A DNA stretch of 64,000 nucleotides from Sphingomonas sp. (GTDB lineage: Bacteria > Pseudomonadota > Alphaproteobacteria > Sphingomonadales > Sphingomonadaceae), in contig NZ_JAHBZJ010000010.1 in NCBI RefSeq assembly GCF_019635455.1, forward strand, positions 62,001 to 126,000, read 5' to 3'. A program made the translations under genes and the position numbers. The notes below the pieces were generated by a model, which worked only from the letters and a program-made list of their open reading frames with translations, had not been told where the DNA came from and ran no database searches. Shown piece by piece: positions 15,575 to 25,124 of the stretch (position 1 is the first letter of the stretch; each line of letters opens with the position of its first letter).

Positions 15575-16480
15575 ATGACCGCGCGCGCGCCACATGCGGC
15601 CAAGCAGCCGCCCAAGATCATCGTCAAAAAGGTCTTCATCGAAGGCGGCGGCGGCCATCACGGTGGCGCATGGAAGGTCGCCTATGCCGATTTCGTGACG
15701 GCGATGATGGCGTTCTTCCTGCTGATGTGGCTGCTGGGCGCGACCAACGAGAAGCAGCGCAAGGCGCTGGCCGACTATTTCGCGCCGACCCTGATCGAGT
15801 TCAAGCAGAACAGCGCCGGATCCAACGGGCTGCTGGGCGGCAACGCGATGCAGGGCAAGGACAATTACCCGACCATGGCCAAACAGACCGGAACCCGGTC
15901 GATGACCATTCCCGCCGGCGCGACCGGCGGTGACAATGTCGGCACCGGCGAGAAGGGCAGCCTGAAGAACAAGGAGGCGATGGACGCCGCCGATCGCAAG
16001 AGCTTTGCGAAGATGAAGCAGGAGATCGAGGGCAAGATCCGTTCGACCCCGGGCCTGGCCAAGCTGGGCAAGCAGGTGCGGTTCGTGCCGACGCGCGATG
16101 GCATGCGGATCGACCTGATGGACGACGCGGACTATTCGATGTTCGCGCTGGGGACGACCAATTTCGTGCCGGAAGCGGCCAAGCTGGTCGCGCTGGTCGC
16201 GCAATCGATCGCCGAAACCGACAACCCGCTGATGATTCGCGGCCACACCGACAGCCTGCGCTATGGCGATCCGACCAACATGAACAACTGGATGCTCTCC
16301 AGCGCCCGATCCGAAGAGACGCGCCGTCGGCTGACCGCAAACGGCGTACCGGAAAGCCGGTTCGAACGGATCGAGGGCGTCGCCGATCGCGAGCCGCTGA
16401 TCAAGGAAAACCCGGCCGATCCGCGCAACCGCCGGGTCGCGATCACCCTGCTCTACAACAAGAGCCGGTTCGAGCGCTGA
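15575..16480 (+). CDS. motB: Flagellar motor stator protein MotB
   Basis: A 301-residue MotB. The membrane segment WKVAYADFVTAMMAFFLLMW contains the proton-binding Asp39. The C-terminal OmpA-like peptidoglycan-binding domain is complete (MIRGHTDSLRYGD, SSARSEETRRRL, RRVAITLLYN). Between them lies a Gly/Lys-rich linker and plug region. With motA it forms the main stator. Confidence 0.95.
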   Translation: MTARAPHAAKQPPKIIVKKVFIEGGGGHHGGAWKVAYADFVTAMMAFFLLMWLLGATNEKQRKALADYFAPTLIEFKQNSAGSNGLLGGNAMQGKDNYPTMAKQTGTRSMTIPAGATGGDNVGTGEKGSLKNKEAMDAADRKSFAKMKQEIEGKIRSTPGLAKLGKQVRFVPTRDGMRIDLMDDADYSMFALGTTNFVPEAAKLVALVAQSIAETDNPLMIRGHTDSLRYGDPTNMNNWMLSSARSEETRRRLTANGVPESRFERIEGVADREPLIKENPADPRNRRVAITLLYNKSRFER

Positions 16481-16497
16481 CCCCGCATTCGGCGGGG
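16481..16497. terminator. Possible terminator after motB
   Basis: CCCCGC-ATTCG-GCGGGG directly follows the motB stop, between convergent motB and the receptor gene. A 6-bp GC stem without a T tract makes this tentative. Confidence 0.4.
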
Positions 16498-16508
16498 GGC
16501 GCCGGACT

Positions 16509-19331
16509 TTAGAAAAACATCTTGCGGATGCTGATCCGCACCGTGCGCCCGACCGGATCGAGCAGCCCCGGCTGATAGCTGAGCGGCGTCGCGCCGGATT
16601 TGTCGGTCACCTTCAACCGGCTGTCGAACAGGTTATCGACCGCCAGCGTCACCCGCGTGCCGACCAGCCAGCGATTGTCGCGCACGAATTTGAACTGCGG
16701 GCCGAGCGTGGCGAAGGCGCGCAGCCCGACCGTCGTCTGGTCGCCGAACCGCAGTTCGTCGCTGCTGGTCGCGCCGCCGACCACGCGGGTCGCGCTCTTC
16801 CAGTCGGCGTTGAGGCGGATGCCAATCCCGTCGCGTACCACGCCTGCGCGCAATTCGACCTGGTGCCGCGGCGAACCACCGCGGCTTCCCGTCGCCGACC
16901 CGTTGAGCAGGTCGAGATCGGGCAGGCCGTCGCGAATCACGATCCGGTCGGTCAGCGCGATCGTGTGATATAGCGACAGCTGGATCCGCCCGCTCTGCCC
17001 CGGCCCGCCGCCGCCGCGCCCGCCGCCAAAGCCGCCGCCACGCCCGCCAAAGCCGCCACCGCCACCGGGCCGCCCGCCCGCGCCCTGGCGCGGGCCGTCG
17101 GGGCGGTTGCCCGGCCCGCCCTGGGCCTGACCAGTCTGCGGCTGACCGCTTTGGGGCTGACCACCCTGCGCATCTCCGGCCTGCTGGCGTGCGGCCTGCC
17201 GCGCGGCGCGCTGGGCCATGAACTGTTCCATCGCCTTACGGGTCAGGGGCGAGCTGATCGGCTTCGAGAAATTGATGCCCCAGCGAATTTCCTGCCGCTC
17301 GCTGCGTTCGAAATTGACCGGGCGATTGTCGATGCGCAGCAACTGCCCGCTGCCATCGCGGACGAACCGGCTGGGGAATGCCGCTTCCAGTTCCGCGGTG
17401 GCGGTCGGGAACGCGGCGATCGGATTGTGGATGACGCTGCGATTATAATCGACGTTGAAGGTAAGATCGGTGTCCTTGAACGGCCGGCCGTACAGACCGA
17501 TCTTCATCACCCGGCGATTGTCGGCCGACAGACCCGGATTACCGCCGTCGATGCGGGTGATGTCCACCGTTTCGCCGCGTACGAAATCGAACACCCGCAC
17601 ATTCGGCGTCGCGATTACCGGGTTGCCGAGCTGCTGCGCGGTCGGCGCGCCCTCTTCCCGCGTGGTCGAGGCGATGACGAAGATCCCGTCGATCGGGCTC
17701 CAATTGGCGCCATAGCCATAGGTGAACAGCGTGCCGAAATCGGAAAGCTGCTCGACCTCTGCATTGGCGTTGAGCGAGAAATTACCGAGCGCCGAGAGCA
17801 CCGCCCGGCCGCGACTGGCGATCGGCAGGTCGATATTCGCACGCACACTGCCGCTGTCGCGCCCGATCCTGCCGGTCGCGGTCACGCCGTTGCGAAAGGA
17901 TTCGCTTTCCAGATCGCTGGTCTGTCCGGCGATCTTGAAACTGGTCATCACGTCGCCCGCCGGCAGCTTTGCGATCGGGCCGTTGAGCAGCAGGTCGAGC
18001 GACCCGGCATTGGATACCGACCGCGCACGATCGGCGGGCCGGATGACGATCGCGTCCGACGCCAGCGGGCCGAACGGATTGAAGGTGACATCCCCGGCGT
18101 CGAGCCGCGCCTGGAGGATCGTCGCGTCGATCCCGGTTTCGTTGACGGAGCGGGTTTCGGCGCGGTCCCAATTGCCGGTCACCGACCAGCGCCAGCGCCC
18201 GATATCGCTGTTGAGCGCAAAGCCGCCATGCAGCGTCTGATTGTTGCTGCTGCGCGTCAGCGGGCCGAACTGGTCGTAATAACGGAACAGGCGGGTGTCG
18301 GCGCCGAACGGCGAAAAGGGGTTTCCGGCCGGAAGCGTCAGGCTGGCGCTGGGCAGGCCGTTCAGCGATTCGTTCTGAACCTGTTCGAGCGAGAGGTTGA
18401 TCGTCGCGGCGACCTTGCCAAGGTTGCGGGCGAGGACGCCGTTGATCTTGAGATCGACCGTATCGGGCGCGAGCGTACGATAGGGTGACAGATCGGTCGA
18501 ATTGGGATTGTTGGCCGCGGCGAGGAACCCGTTGAGCGGCACCGCGCCGCTCGCCGCCGCCGTCGGGGCGCCCGCGACGGTCACGGTGGTTCCGGCCAGC
18601 GCGCTCAGACGCGGGTCGATCTCGCCACCGGCGAGCAGGCCGGTGACGTTGCCGATCCGGTCCCATGGCTGGGCCGGGGCGCTGGTGATGATGTCGCGCT
18701 GGCTTTCCAGCAGGCGGTTGTCGCGCTCCAGCTCGACATTCAGGTTGATCCGGCCATTGTTACTGAGGCGCAGGATGCCGAGTTCGAGATCGGCGCCGGT
18801 GCGCCCGCCGGCGGTCGCAAAGGTTCCCGTCGCCTCCCCGGTGATCGCGCGAAAACGCCGGCGGAGCACGATGTTCACGACCCGCTGATCGGCGCTGTAG
18901 CCGAGCTTGAGCGCGGCCTCTTCGGGAAGGATGTCGATGCGTTCGATCGCTTCGGGCGGAATGTCGCGGATTTCGGAGAAGCTGGAAATGCGCCGCCCGC
19001 TCAGCAACAGGACGGGCCGGCCGCTGCTGCGCCCCCGGCCGCTGCGCGTCTGGGGTTCCAGTTCGGTGAGCAGCTCGGCGATCGACCCCGCGCCATAAGC
19101 GCGGATGTCGGCGGGATTGAGCACCTTTTCGGGCTTCACGTCGCCCTGCACCGCGCCGCGCAGTTCACCGGTGACGACGATGTCGTCGCCATAGTCGTCG
19201 GTCGGGGCGGGTTGCTCCTGTGAAGGCGGCGTGGCGGGCGCGGGCGGCGCGGGCGCATCCTGTGCGGCGGCCATCGCCGTCTGGGCGGACGTCGCCATCA
19301 ATCCCGCCATCACCCACGATATACGCCGCAT
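16509..19331 (-). CDS. TonB-dependent receptor with Gly-rich insert
   Basis: A 940-residue outer-membrane receptor. The start at 19331 has GGAG 6 nt upstream and gives a signal peptide (MRRISWVMAGLMATSAQTAM then AAAQ). A Pro-rich linker is followed by the plug domain (DDIVVTGELRG; GRPVLLLSGRRISSFSEI; IERIDILPEEAALKLGYS) and a beta-barrel ending in Phe (RISIRKMFF). Around residues 705-785 the barrel is interrupted by Gln/Gly/Pro repeats and then GGxGGRGG-type glycine runs, probably a long surface loop. It stands alone with no adjacent regulator or transporter, so the substrate is unknown. Confidence 0.88.
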   Translation of the reverse strand: MRRISWVMAGLMATSAQTAMAAAQDAPAPPAPATPPSQEQPAPTDDYGDDIVVTGELRGAVQGDVKPEKVLNPADIRAYGAGSIAELLTELEPQTRSGRGRSSGRPVLLLSGRRISSFSEIRDIPPEAIERIDILPEEAALKLGYSADQRVVNIVLRRRFRAITGEATGTFATAGGRTGADLELGILRLSNNGRINLNVELERDNRLLESQRDIITSAPAQPWDRIGNVTGLLAGGEIDPRLSALAGTTVTVAGAPTAAASGAVPLNGFLAAANNPNSTDLSPYRTLAPDTVDLKINGVLARNLGKVAATINLSLEQVQNESLNGLPSASLTLPAGNPFSPFGADTRLFRYYDQFGPLTRSSNNQTLHGGFALNSDIGRWRWSVTGNWDRAETRSVNETGIDATILQARLDAGDVTFNPFGPLASDAIVIRPADRARSVSNAGSLDLLLNGPIAKLPAGDVMTSFKIAGQTSDLESESFRNGVTATGRIGRDSGSVRANIDLPIASRGRAVLSALGNFSLNANAEVEQLSDFGTLFTYGYGANWSPIDGIFVIASTTREEGAPTAQQLGNPVIATPNVRVFDFVRGETVDITRIDGGNPGLSADNRRVMKIGLYGRPFKDTDLTFNVDYNRSVIHNPIAAFPTATAELEAAFPSRFVRDGSGQLLRIDNRPVNFERSERQEIRWGINFSKPISSPLTRKAMEQFMAQRAARQAARQQAGDAQGGQPQSGQPQTGQAQGGPGNRPDGPRQGAGGRPGGGGGFGGRGGGFGGGRGGGGPGQSGRIQLSLYHTIALTDRIVIRDGLPDLDLLNGSATGSRGGSPRHQVELRAGVVRDGIGIRLNADWKSATRVVGGATSSDELRFGDQTTVGLRAFATLGPQFKFVRDNRWLVGTRVTLAVDNLFDSRLKVTDKSGATPLSYQPGLLDPVGRTVRISIRKMFF

Positions 19332-19448
19332 CGATTTCTCCATCCCGGACGCACGCACATGGCGCCGGAGCCTGGCGGCCCTAGTGCGCAATTGTCGCAA
19401 AATTGTGCCGGTGCGAAAAAGTTGCGCACCGGCGGACGATTCGCCGCG

Positions 19449-20564
19449 CTACCCGAACCGGTCGCGGGGAAGGTGGGTGATGCGGCAGGCGAGATCCGCT
19501 TCGCCCGAGGCGACGATCCAGCTGTCCCCGCCATCGGCGATGCCGGTGGTGAAGACCACCTGGCCCGGCAGATACAGGCGATCGGCGATCGGCGCGGTCA
19601 GCCGCTCGTCCGCTTCGATCAGCGGCGCATCATCCTCGATCCGCAGCGCCGTTGCCGGATCGTCGCGATCGAGCAACGCCCAGAAGGTACGATAGACGCC
19701 GATCGCCCCGCGCTGTTCGACGCCATGATACAGCATCAGCCATCCGTGCGGTGTCAGCACCGGCGGAGTCCCGCCGCCCATGCGCAGGTCGATCGCCGTC
19801 CCCCGGCGGGCGCGAAGACCCGGCGCATCGAGCGGCTTCCAGTGCAGCGCGTCGGGCGACTGGGCGAGATGGATCGCCGGACCGCCGACGAAATCGCCAT
19901 CCGGCGGGGGCGCGAAATAAACCTCCCCCAGCGGTCGGGTGAGCGCCATGAAGCGCCCGCCGACCTTACCCTCGAACAGGCACATGTCCTTGTTCTGGTG
20001 ATCGAGGACGATGCCTTCGCATTTATAGTCCAGCCCGTTGAGCGAGCGGTAGAGCACGCTGCACTGCCGCTCGTCCGACACCGCGCAGACCGTCATGTAC
20101 CACGATCCGCCGATGACGCTGATCCGCGGATCCTCGATCCCATAGGCCATGAACGGCCCCGATGGCTCGATCGCCTTGTCGTAATGGACCTTCACCACGG
20201 CGCGCGCGTCCGGCGTCAGTTCGACCGGCAGCAGCCAGGACAGCGAGGTGAGCCCGAGCAGCGGCGGCCGGCGCCCACGCAGGGCGAAGGTGCGCGGATC
20301 GGTCATCTCGATCGCGTCGAGCGGATAGGCGTCGAGCGCATATCCGCTTGCGGTCCAGCGGATCGCACGCGCATGGCCGGCGACCACCGGTTCGGTCAGC
20401 GCCTCGGCAACGCGCACCATCAGCAGCAGGTTGCCGCCCGGCAGCCGGGTAAGCCCCGGGTTGAACGCGCCGAGCACATAGGTCCCCGCGTCGAGCGAGC
20501 GGCGCAGCGGCGAACGGGAAAGATCGACATCGTCGGGCGTGAAGATCAGGGCGTCGTCGGACAT
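19449..20564 (-). CDS. GH130-family glycoside phosphorylase/hydrolase
   Basis: A 371-residue five-bladed propeller enzyme of the GH130 type. Recognisable parts are GAFNPGLTRLPGGNLLLMVR near the N-terminus, GHARAIRW, and YGIEDPRISVIGGSWYM, where the Asp of the EDPR motif is the usual catalytic residue. Members phosphorolyse or hydrolyse beta-mannosides; the exact substrate cannot be read here. GGAG lies 8 nt before the ATG. It follows the chorismate mutase gene by 47 nt on the same strand, though the two functions are unrelated. Confidence 0.8.
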   Translation of the reverse strand: MSDDALIFTPDDVDLSRSPLRRSLDAGTYVLGAFNPGLTRLPGGNLLLMVRVAEALTEPVVAGHARAIRWTASGYALDAYPLDAIEMTDPRTFALRGRRPPLLGLTSLSWLLPVELTPDARAVVKVHYDKAIEPSGPFMAYGIEDPRISVIGGSWYMTVCAVSDERQCSVLYRSLNGLDYKCEGIVLDHQNKDMCLFEGKVGGRFMALTRPLGEVYFAPPPDGDFVGGPAIHLAQSPDALHWKPLDAPGLRARRGTAIDLRMGGGTPPVLTPHGWLMLYHGVEQRGAIGVYRTFWALLDRDDPATALRIEDDAPLIEADERLTAPIADRLYLPGQVVFTTGIADGGDSWIVASGEADLACRITHLPRDRFG

Positions 20565-20611
20565 GCGGCGCGCTCCGCAGCGAGAGAAAAGAGAAAGGGG
20601 CGGCGGCCGGA

Positions 20612-20905
20612 TCAGGCCGCGGCGGGCGGCCCTTGCAGCCGGGCATGGTGGCGGATCACCTCGTCGATGATGAACCGCAGGAATTTCTCGGAAAATTCCG
20701 GATCCAGATCGGCCTGCGCCGCCAGCGCACGCAGGCGCGCGATCTGCCGCTCCTCCCGCCCCGGATCGGCGGGCGGCAGCCCGGTCTCGGCCTTGTAATG
20801 GCCGACCGCCTGGGTGATCTGGAACCGCTCGGCCAGCAGGAAGACCAGAGCGGCGTCGATCCGGTCGATGCTCTGGCGATAGCGTTGCAGCGTCTCGTCG
20901 CTCAT
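20612..20905 (-). CDS. Chorismate mutase, AroQ class
   Basis: A 97-residue all-helical AroQ-type enzyme converting chorismate to prephenate. Conserved features are the first helix (RYRQSIDRIDAALVFLLAER), the K-A-E-T-G-L-P-P-x-D-P-x-R-E segment and the C-terminal FLRFIIDEVIRHH. The ATG at 20905 is chosen; upstream extension runs across the divergent gene start. It supplies the prephenate used by the TyrA-like enzyme at 57475-58206. Confidence 0.88.
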   Translation of the reverse strand: MSDETLQRYRQSIDRIDAALVFLLAERFQITQAVGHYKAETGLPPADPGREERQIARLRALAAQADLDPEFSEKFLRFIIDEVIRHHARLQGPPAAA

Positions 20906-21026
20906 CGGCGCGTCTTTCCCTCCGGGGCTGTTTCGCGGCCCGCGCGCCTTCTCGCGCCGCTTTCCGTCATGCGCAAGCCCCGCGGGGTTGCCTTTGTCAC
21001 CGGTTGCCGCCACATCGCGGTCAGCC

Positions 21027-22040
21027 ATGAGCGCGACCATCCACCGCATCGGCCGCAACGCGGACCCTTCGCTCGATCCGATAATCGCGCTGGTCGCGGC
21101 GGACATGAACCTGGTCAACGCGGTGATTCTCGACCGGATGCAGTCGCAGATTCCGCTGATCCCCGAACTGGCCGGCCACCTGATCGCCGGCGGGGGCAAA
21201 CGGATGCGCCCGATGCTGACGCTGGCGAGCGCGCGACTGCTCGATTATTCCGGCGCGCGCCATCACCGGCTGGCGGCGGCGGTGGAGTTCATCCACACCG
21301 CCACCTTGCTCCACGACGATGTCGTCGATGGCTCCGACATGCGGCGGGGCAAGCGCGCGGCCAATCTGATCTGGGGGAATCCGGCCAGCGTGCTGGTCGG
21401 CGATTTCCTGTTCAGCCGCAGCTTCGAACTGATGGTCGAGGACGGCAGCCTGAAGGTGCTGAAGATCCTGTCCAATGCCAGCGCGGTGATCGCCGAGGGC
21501 GAGGTGAACCAGCTGACCGCCGCGCGGCGCATCGACCTGGGCGAGGAACCTTATCTCGACATCATCGGCGCGAAGACCGCCGCGCTGTTCGCCGCCGCGT
21601 GCCGGATCGCCGCCGTGGTCGCCGAACGGTCGGAAGGGGATGAGGCCGCGCTCGACGCCTATGGCCGCAATCTCGGCATCGCCTTTCAGCTGGTGGACGA
21701 CGCGATCGACTATATTTCCGACGCCGGCACGATGGGCAAGGATGCGGGCGACGACTTCCGCGAGGGCAAGATGACGTTGCCGGTCATCCTCGCCTATGCG
21801 CGCGGCACCGACGCGGATCGCGGGTTCTGGCGCGAGGCGGTGCTGGGCCGGCGCGTCTCCGACGAAGATTTCGCGCACGCGGTCGATCTCGTCCGCTCCA
21901 GCCGCGCGGTGGACGACACGCTGGCCCGCGCGCGCCATTACGGCCAGCGCGCGATCGACGCGCTGGGCGGCTTTCCGGGCAGCGCGGCAAAGGACGCGAT
22001 GATCGAAGCGGTCGAGTTCGCGGTCGCCCGCGCCTATTAG
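21027..22040 (+). CDS. Long-chain polyprenyl diphosphate synthase
   Basis: A 337-residue trans-prenyltransferase. It has the GGGKRMRPML substrate site and both Asp-rich motifs: LLHDDVVDGSDMRR (Asp97, Asp98, Asp101) and QLVDDAIDYISD (Asp224, Asp225, Asp228). The family makes octaprenyl to decaprenyl diphosphate for ubiquinone; in sphingomonads this would be the Q-10 side chain, which is inferred. It is divergent from chorismate mutase, and its stop overlaps the convergent small gene by 4 nt. Confidence 0.92.
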   Translation: MSATIHRIGRNADPSLDPIIALVAADMNLVNAVILDRMQSQIPLIPELAGHLIAGGGKRMRPMLTLASARLLDYSGARHHRLAAAVEFIHTATLLHDDVVDGSDMRRGKRAANLIWGNPASVLVGDFLFSRSFELMVEDGSLKVLKILSNASAVIAEGEVNQLTAARRIDLGEEPYLDIIGAKTAALFAAACRIAAVVAERSEGDEAALDAYGRNLGIAFQLVDDAIDYISDAGTMGKDAGDDFREGKMTLPVILAYARGTDADRGFWREAVLGRRVSDEDFAHAVDLVRSSRAVDDTLARARHYGQRAIDALGGFPGSAAKDAMIEAVEFAVARAY

Positions 22041-22249
22041 ACCTCTTCTTCGGCGTCGGTATCGTCGTCGATCCCCAGCGCATCCTCCTCGTCGGCGTCC
22101 AGCGCGTCGCCGATCGCCTCGCTCATCATGTCGAGCTGGTCGAAGGTCGCGGTGAATTCGGTGGTGTCCCCATCCTCATCCTCGATCCCGATCAGATAGT
22201 CGCCATTGCCGTCGGCGGTGACGGTGAAGCTGGCAATTCCCTTCGCCAT
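22037..22249 (-). CDS. Small acidic protein of unknown function
   Basis: A 70-residue protein preceded by AAAGGAG at ideal spacing. The first half is beta-rich (SFTVTADGNGDYLIGIEDED, TTEFTATFDQLD) and the tail is strongly acidic (ADEEDALGIDDD). I do not recognise the family. Its clean ribosome site, ordered composition and convergent overlap of 4 nt with the prenyl synthase gene support it as real. Confidence 0.7.
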   Translation of the reverse strand: MAKGIASFTVTADGNGDYLIGIEDEDGDTTEFTATFDQLDMMSEAIGDALDADEEDALGIDDDTDAEEEV

Positions 22250-22341
22250 GAAGCGTCTCCTTTCAACGCGCCGAACGCGCGTCGCGAGCTTCGGTGCCAT
22301 GCCGCTTCAAGCCGGGCGCCGAATTGCGTAGAGATCGCGGG

Positions 22342-24825
22342 GTGAGCGCCCTGCCCATCCACAACGTCCTGCCCGACCTGCTCGACGCACTGCGCGCGGG
22401 GGCGGGCGCGGTGCTGGTCGCGCCGCCCGGCGCGGGCAAGACGACGGCGGTCGCCCCCGCCCTGCTCACCCAGGACTGGTGCGATGGCGAGGTGCTGCTG
22501 CTCTCACCCCGCCGGCTGGCCGCGCGTGCGGCGGCGGAGCGGATGGCGGCGCTGGCGGGCGAGCGGGTCGGCGCGACCTATGGCTATGCCACCCGGATGG
22601 ACACGCGTCGGTCGGCGGCGACGCGCGTGACCGTGGTGACCGAAGGGATTTTCGTGAACCGGATCCAGGCCGATCCGGAACTGGCCGGCGTGTCCGCCGT
22701 GCTGTTCGACGAGGTGCATGAGCGCAGCCTGGACAGCGATTTCGGCCTGGCGCTGGCGCTCGACGCGCAGGCCGCGCTGCGCCCCGACCTGCGGCTGGTG
22801 GCGATGTCGGCGACGCTGGACGGCGCGCGTTTCGCCGCACTGCTGGGCGAGGCGACGCCAGTGATCGAGAGCGAGGGGCGCAGCCATCCGCTCGATATCG
22901 TCCATCTGGGCCGAACTGCCGAGGCGCGGATCGAGGAGTCGGTCGCCGCCGCGATCCGCCGCGCGCTCGCCGAACGCGCGGGCGGGGTGCTCGCCTTTCT
23001 CCCCGGCGTCGCGGAGATCGAGCGGACGGCCGACCGGCTGGCCGACCTGCCCGGCGTGGCGCTGCACCGGCTGCACGGCAGCCTGGACCCGGCGGCGCAG
23101 CGGGCGGCGATCGCGCCCGATCCGGAGGGACGGCGCAAGCTGGTGCTGGCGACATCGATCGCCGAGACCTCGCTCACGCTCGACGGTATCCGGATCGTCG
23201 TCGATTCGGGGCTGGCGCGGCGCCCGCGCTACGATCGCGCCGCCGGCATGACCCGGCTGGTGACCGAACGCGCGAGTCAGGCGGCGGTGACGCAGCGCGC
23301 GGGACGCGCCGCGCGGCAGGGGCCGGGGACCGCCTACCGCCTGTGGGAAGCGGCGGCGACCGCCGGGCTGCCGCGGTTCGATCCGCCGGAGATTCGCGAA
23401 GCCGATCTGTCCGCCCTGACGCTCGATTGCGCGCTGTGGGGTGTGGCGGATCCGCGCACATTGCGCTGGATCGACCCCCCGCCCGATGCGGCGGTCGAGG
23501 AGGCGCGGGCGCGGCTGTCGATGCTTGAGGCGATCGATACGGACGGGCGCCCGACCGCGCATGGCAAGGCGATCGCGCGCCTGCCCGTGTCGCCGCGATT
23601 GGGGCATATGCTGGTCCGCGCCGGCGACCTGGGGCTGGCCGGGACGGCCGCGCGGGTCGCGGTCCTGCTGGGCGAGCGCGGGCTGGGCGGCACCGAGGCC
23701 GATCTGGAGCATCGTCTGCGGCGCTGGGATGGCGAGCGCGGGCAGCGTGCCACCGCCGCGCGGCGGCTCGCGGAGCGCTGGGCCGGCCTGGTCCCCGCTG
23801 GGGCTGGGGCTGGGGTGGGGACTGGGGCCGGGGTGGAGTTCGACCCCGCCAATGGATCCGATGTCGCGCGGTGCGTCGCGCTCGCCTTTCCCGATCGCAT
23901 CGCCCGGCGACGCGATGCCAGCGGAGAGACATGGGCATCGGCGGGCGGGCGCGGATTCCGGCTCGACCCCGCATCGCCGCTGGCCCGCCACGCATGGCTG
24001 GCCGTCGCCGAAACCCAGGGCATGGCGGCGGGCGCACGCATCCTGTCCGCCGCGCCGATCGCACCGGACGCGGTCGAGCAGATGTTCGCCGACCGGATCG
24101 AAACGCGGCGCGCGGTCCGGTTCGACCCGGCAACGGGCCGGGTGGAAGCGTCTCGTGAACGGCGGCTGGGGGCGATCCGCCTGTCTACGGGTCCCGATGC
24201 GGACGCCGATCCCGCCGCGGTGGCGGCCGCGCTGGTCGCTGGGGTGCGCGACCATGGCCTCGACCTGCTCCCCTGGCCCGATGCCGCGCGCGCGCTGCGT
24301 ACCCGCGCCGCCTATGCCGGGATCGATTTGCTGGACGATGCCGCATTGCGCGCCGACCTCGCCGACTGGCTGGCGCCGATGGTCGCCGGCAAGCGGCGGC
24401 TCGACGCGATCGCTCCCGACCTGCTGATCCAGATGTTGCACAACCGACTCGGCTGGGACGGGCAGCGCGCGATCGATCGGCGCGCGCCGGCGCGGTTCGA
24501 AACGCCCGCCGGATCGAGCCATGCTATCGACTATGCCGCCGATGGCGGGCCGACGGTGGAGCTGCGCGTACAGGCACTGTTCGGCCTGGCCACCCATCCG
24601 GTGGTGGGCGACGGCGTGCCGCTGATCCTGTCGCTGACCTCGCCCGCCGGGCGCCCGATCCAGACGACGCGCGACCTGCCCGGTTTCTGGGCCGGAAGCT
24701 GGGCCGATGTCGCGAAGGAAATGCGCGGCCGCTATCCCCGCCATCCCTGGCCCGACGATCCCGCCGGGTCGCATGCGACGCTTCGCACCAAAAAAGCCGA
24801 TGCGCGCGCCGCCGGTTCGCGATAA
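22342..24825 (+). CDS. hrpB: ATP-dependent helicase HrpB
   Basis: A DEAH-type helicase of 827 aa, the usual HrpB length. Motifs in order: PPGAGKTT (residues about 28-35), FDEVHER (122-128), MSATLDG, LATSIAETSLTLDG and QRAGRAARQGPG; the HrpB C-terminal domain follows. I chose the GTG at 22342, where the conserved LPIHNVLPDLLDAL begins. Around residues 487-499 it contains an Ala-Gly-Val repeat encoded by six GGGG runs (23800-23833). HrpB's cellular role is poorly defined. Confidence 0.93.
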   Translation: MSALPIHNVLPDLLDALRAGAGAVLVAPPGAGKTTAVAPALLTQDWCDGEVLLLSPRRLAARAAAERMAALAGERVGATYGYATRMDTRRSAATRVTVVTEGIFVNRIQADPELAGVSAVLFDEVHERSLDSDFGLALALDAQAALRPDLRLVAMSATLDGARFAALLGEATPVIESEGRSHPLDIVHLGRTAEARIEESVAAAIRRALAERAGGVLAFLPGVAEIERTADRLADLPGVALHRLHGSLDPAAQRAAIAPDPEGRRKLVLATSIAETSLTLDGIRIVVDSGLARRPRYDRAAGMTRLVTERASQAAVTQRAGRAARQGPGTAYRLWEAAATAGLPRFDPPEIREADLSALTLDCALWGVADPRTLRWIDPPPDAAVEEARARLSMLEAIDTDGRPTAHGKAIARLPVSPRLGHMLVRAGDLGLAGTAARVAVLLGERGLGGTEADLEHRLRRWDGERGQRATAARRLAERWAGLVPAGAGAGVGTGAGVEFDPANGSDVARCVALAFPDRIARRRDASGETWASAGGRGFRLDPASPLARHAWLAVAETQGMAAGARILSAAPIAPDAVEQMFADRIETRRAVRFDPATGRVEASRERRLGAIRLSTGPDADADPAAVAAALVAGVRDHGLDLLPWPDAARALRTRAAYAGIDLLDDAALRADLADWLAPMVAGKRRLDAIAPDLLIQMLHNRLGWDGQRAIDRRAPARFETPAGSSHAIDYAADGGPTVELRVQALFGLATHPVVGDGVPLILSLTSPAGRPIQTTRDLPGFWAGSWADVAKEMRGRYPRHPWPDDPAGSHATLRTKKADARAAGSR
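23800..23833 (+). repeat. GGGG-run tract in hrpB (possible G-quadruplex)
   Basis: Six runs of GGGG occur within 34 nt of the coding strand (23800-03, 06-09, 12-15, 17-20, 24-27, 30-33) with spacers of 1-3 nt. This satisfies the usual G4 pattern. The first part is a (GGGGCT) microsatellite. Confidence 0.75.
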
Positions 24826-24836
24826 GGAGCGATCCC

Positions 24837-25118
24837 ATGTCGACCGCACGCATCTATCAGCGCCCGAAAAACGCCATGCAGTCGGGCCGGTTTCGCACCG
24901 ACCGCTGGGTTCTGGAATTCGATCCCGCCGAGCGTCAGCGGCCCGATCCGCTGACCGGATGGGCCGGATCGGGCGATACGCGCGCGCAACTGCGGCTGAA
25001 CTTTCCGACGCTGGACGCGGCGCGGGAATATGCCGAGCGTGAGGGCATCGCCTATCATGTCGTGCCGGCGCCGACCCGCACGCTGAAGCTCCAGGCCTAC
25101 GCCGACAATTTCCGCTAA
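24837..25118 (+). CDS. NDUFS4-like accessory subunit of NADH dehydrogenase
   Basis: A 93-residue protein of the ETC complex I subunit family found in alphaproteobacteria and mitochondria. Signatures are ARIYQRPKNAMQSGRF, WVLEFDP, DPLTGWAGSGDTR and the stretch FPTLDAAREYAEREGIAY. It stabilises complex I near the NADH module. AAGGAG precedes the ATG, and it follows hrpB by 11 nt. It is not next to the nuo operon, as is usual. Confidence 0.9.
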   Translation: MSTARIYQRPKNAMQSGRFRTDRWVLEFDPAERQRPDPLTGWAGSGDTRAQLRLNFPTLDAAREYAEREGIAYHVVPAPTRTLKLQAYADNFR

Positions 25119-25124
25119 GGCGGA

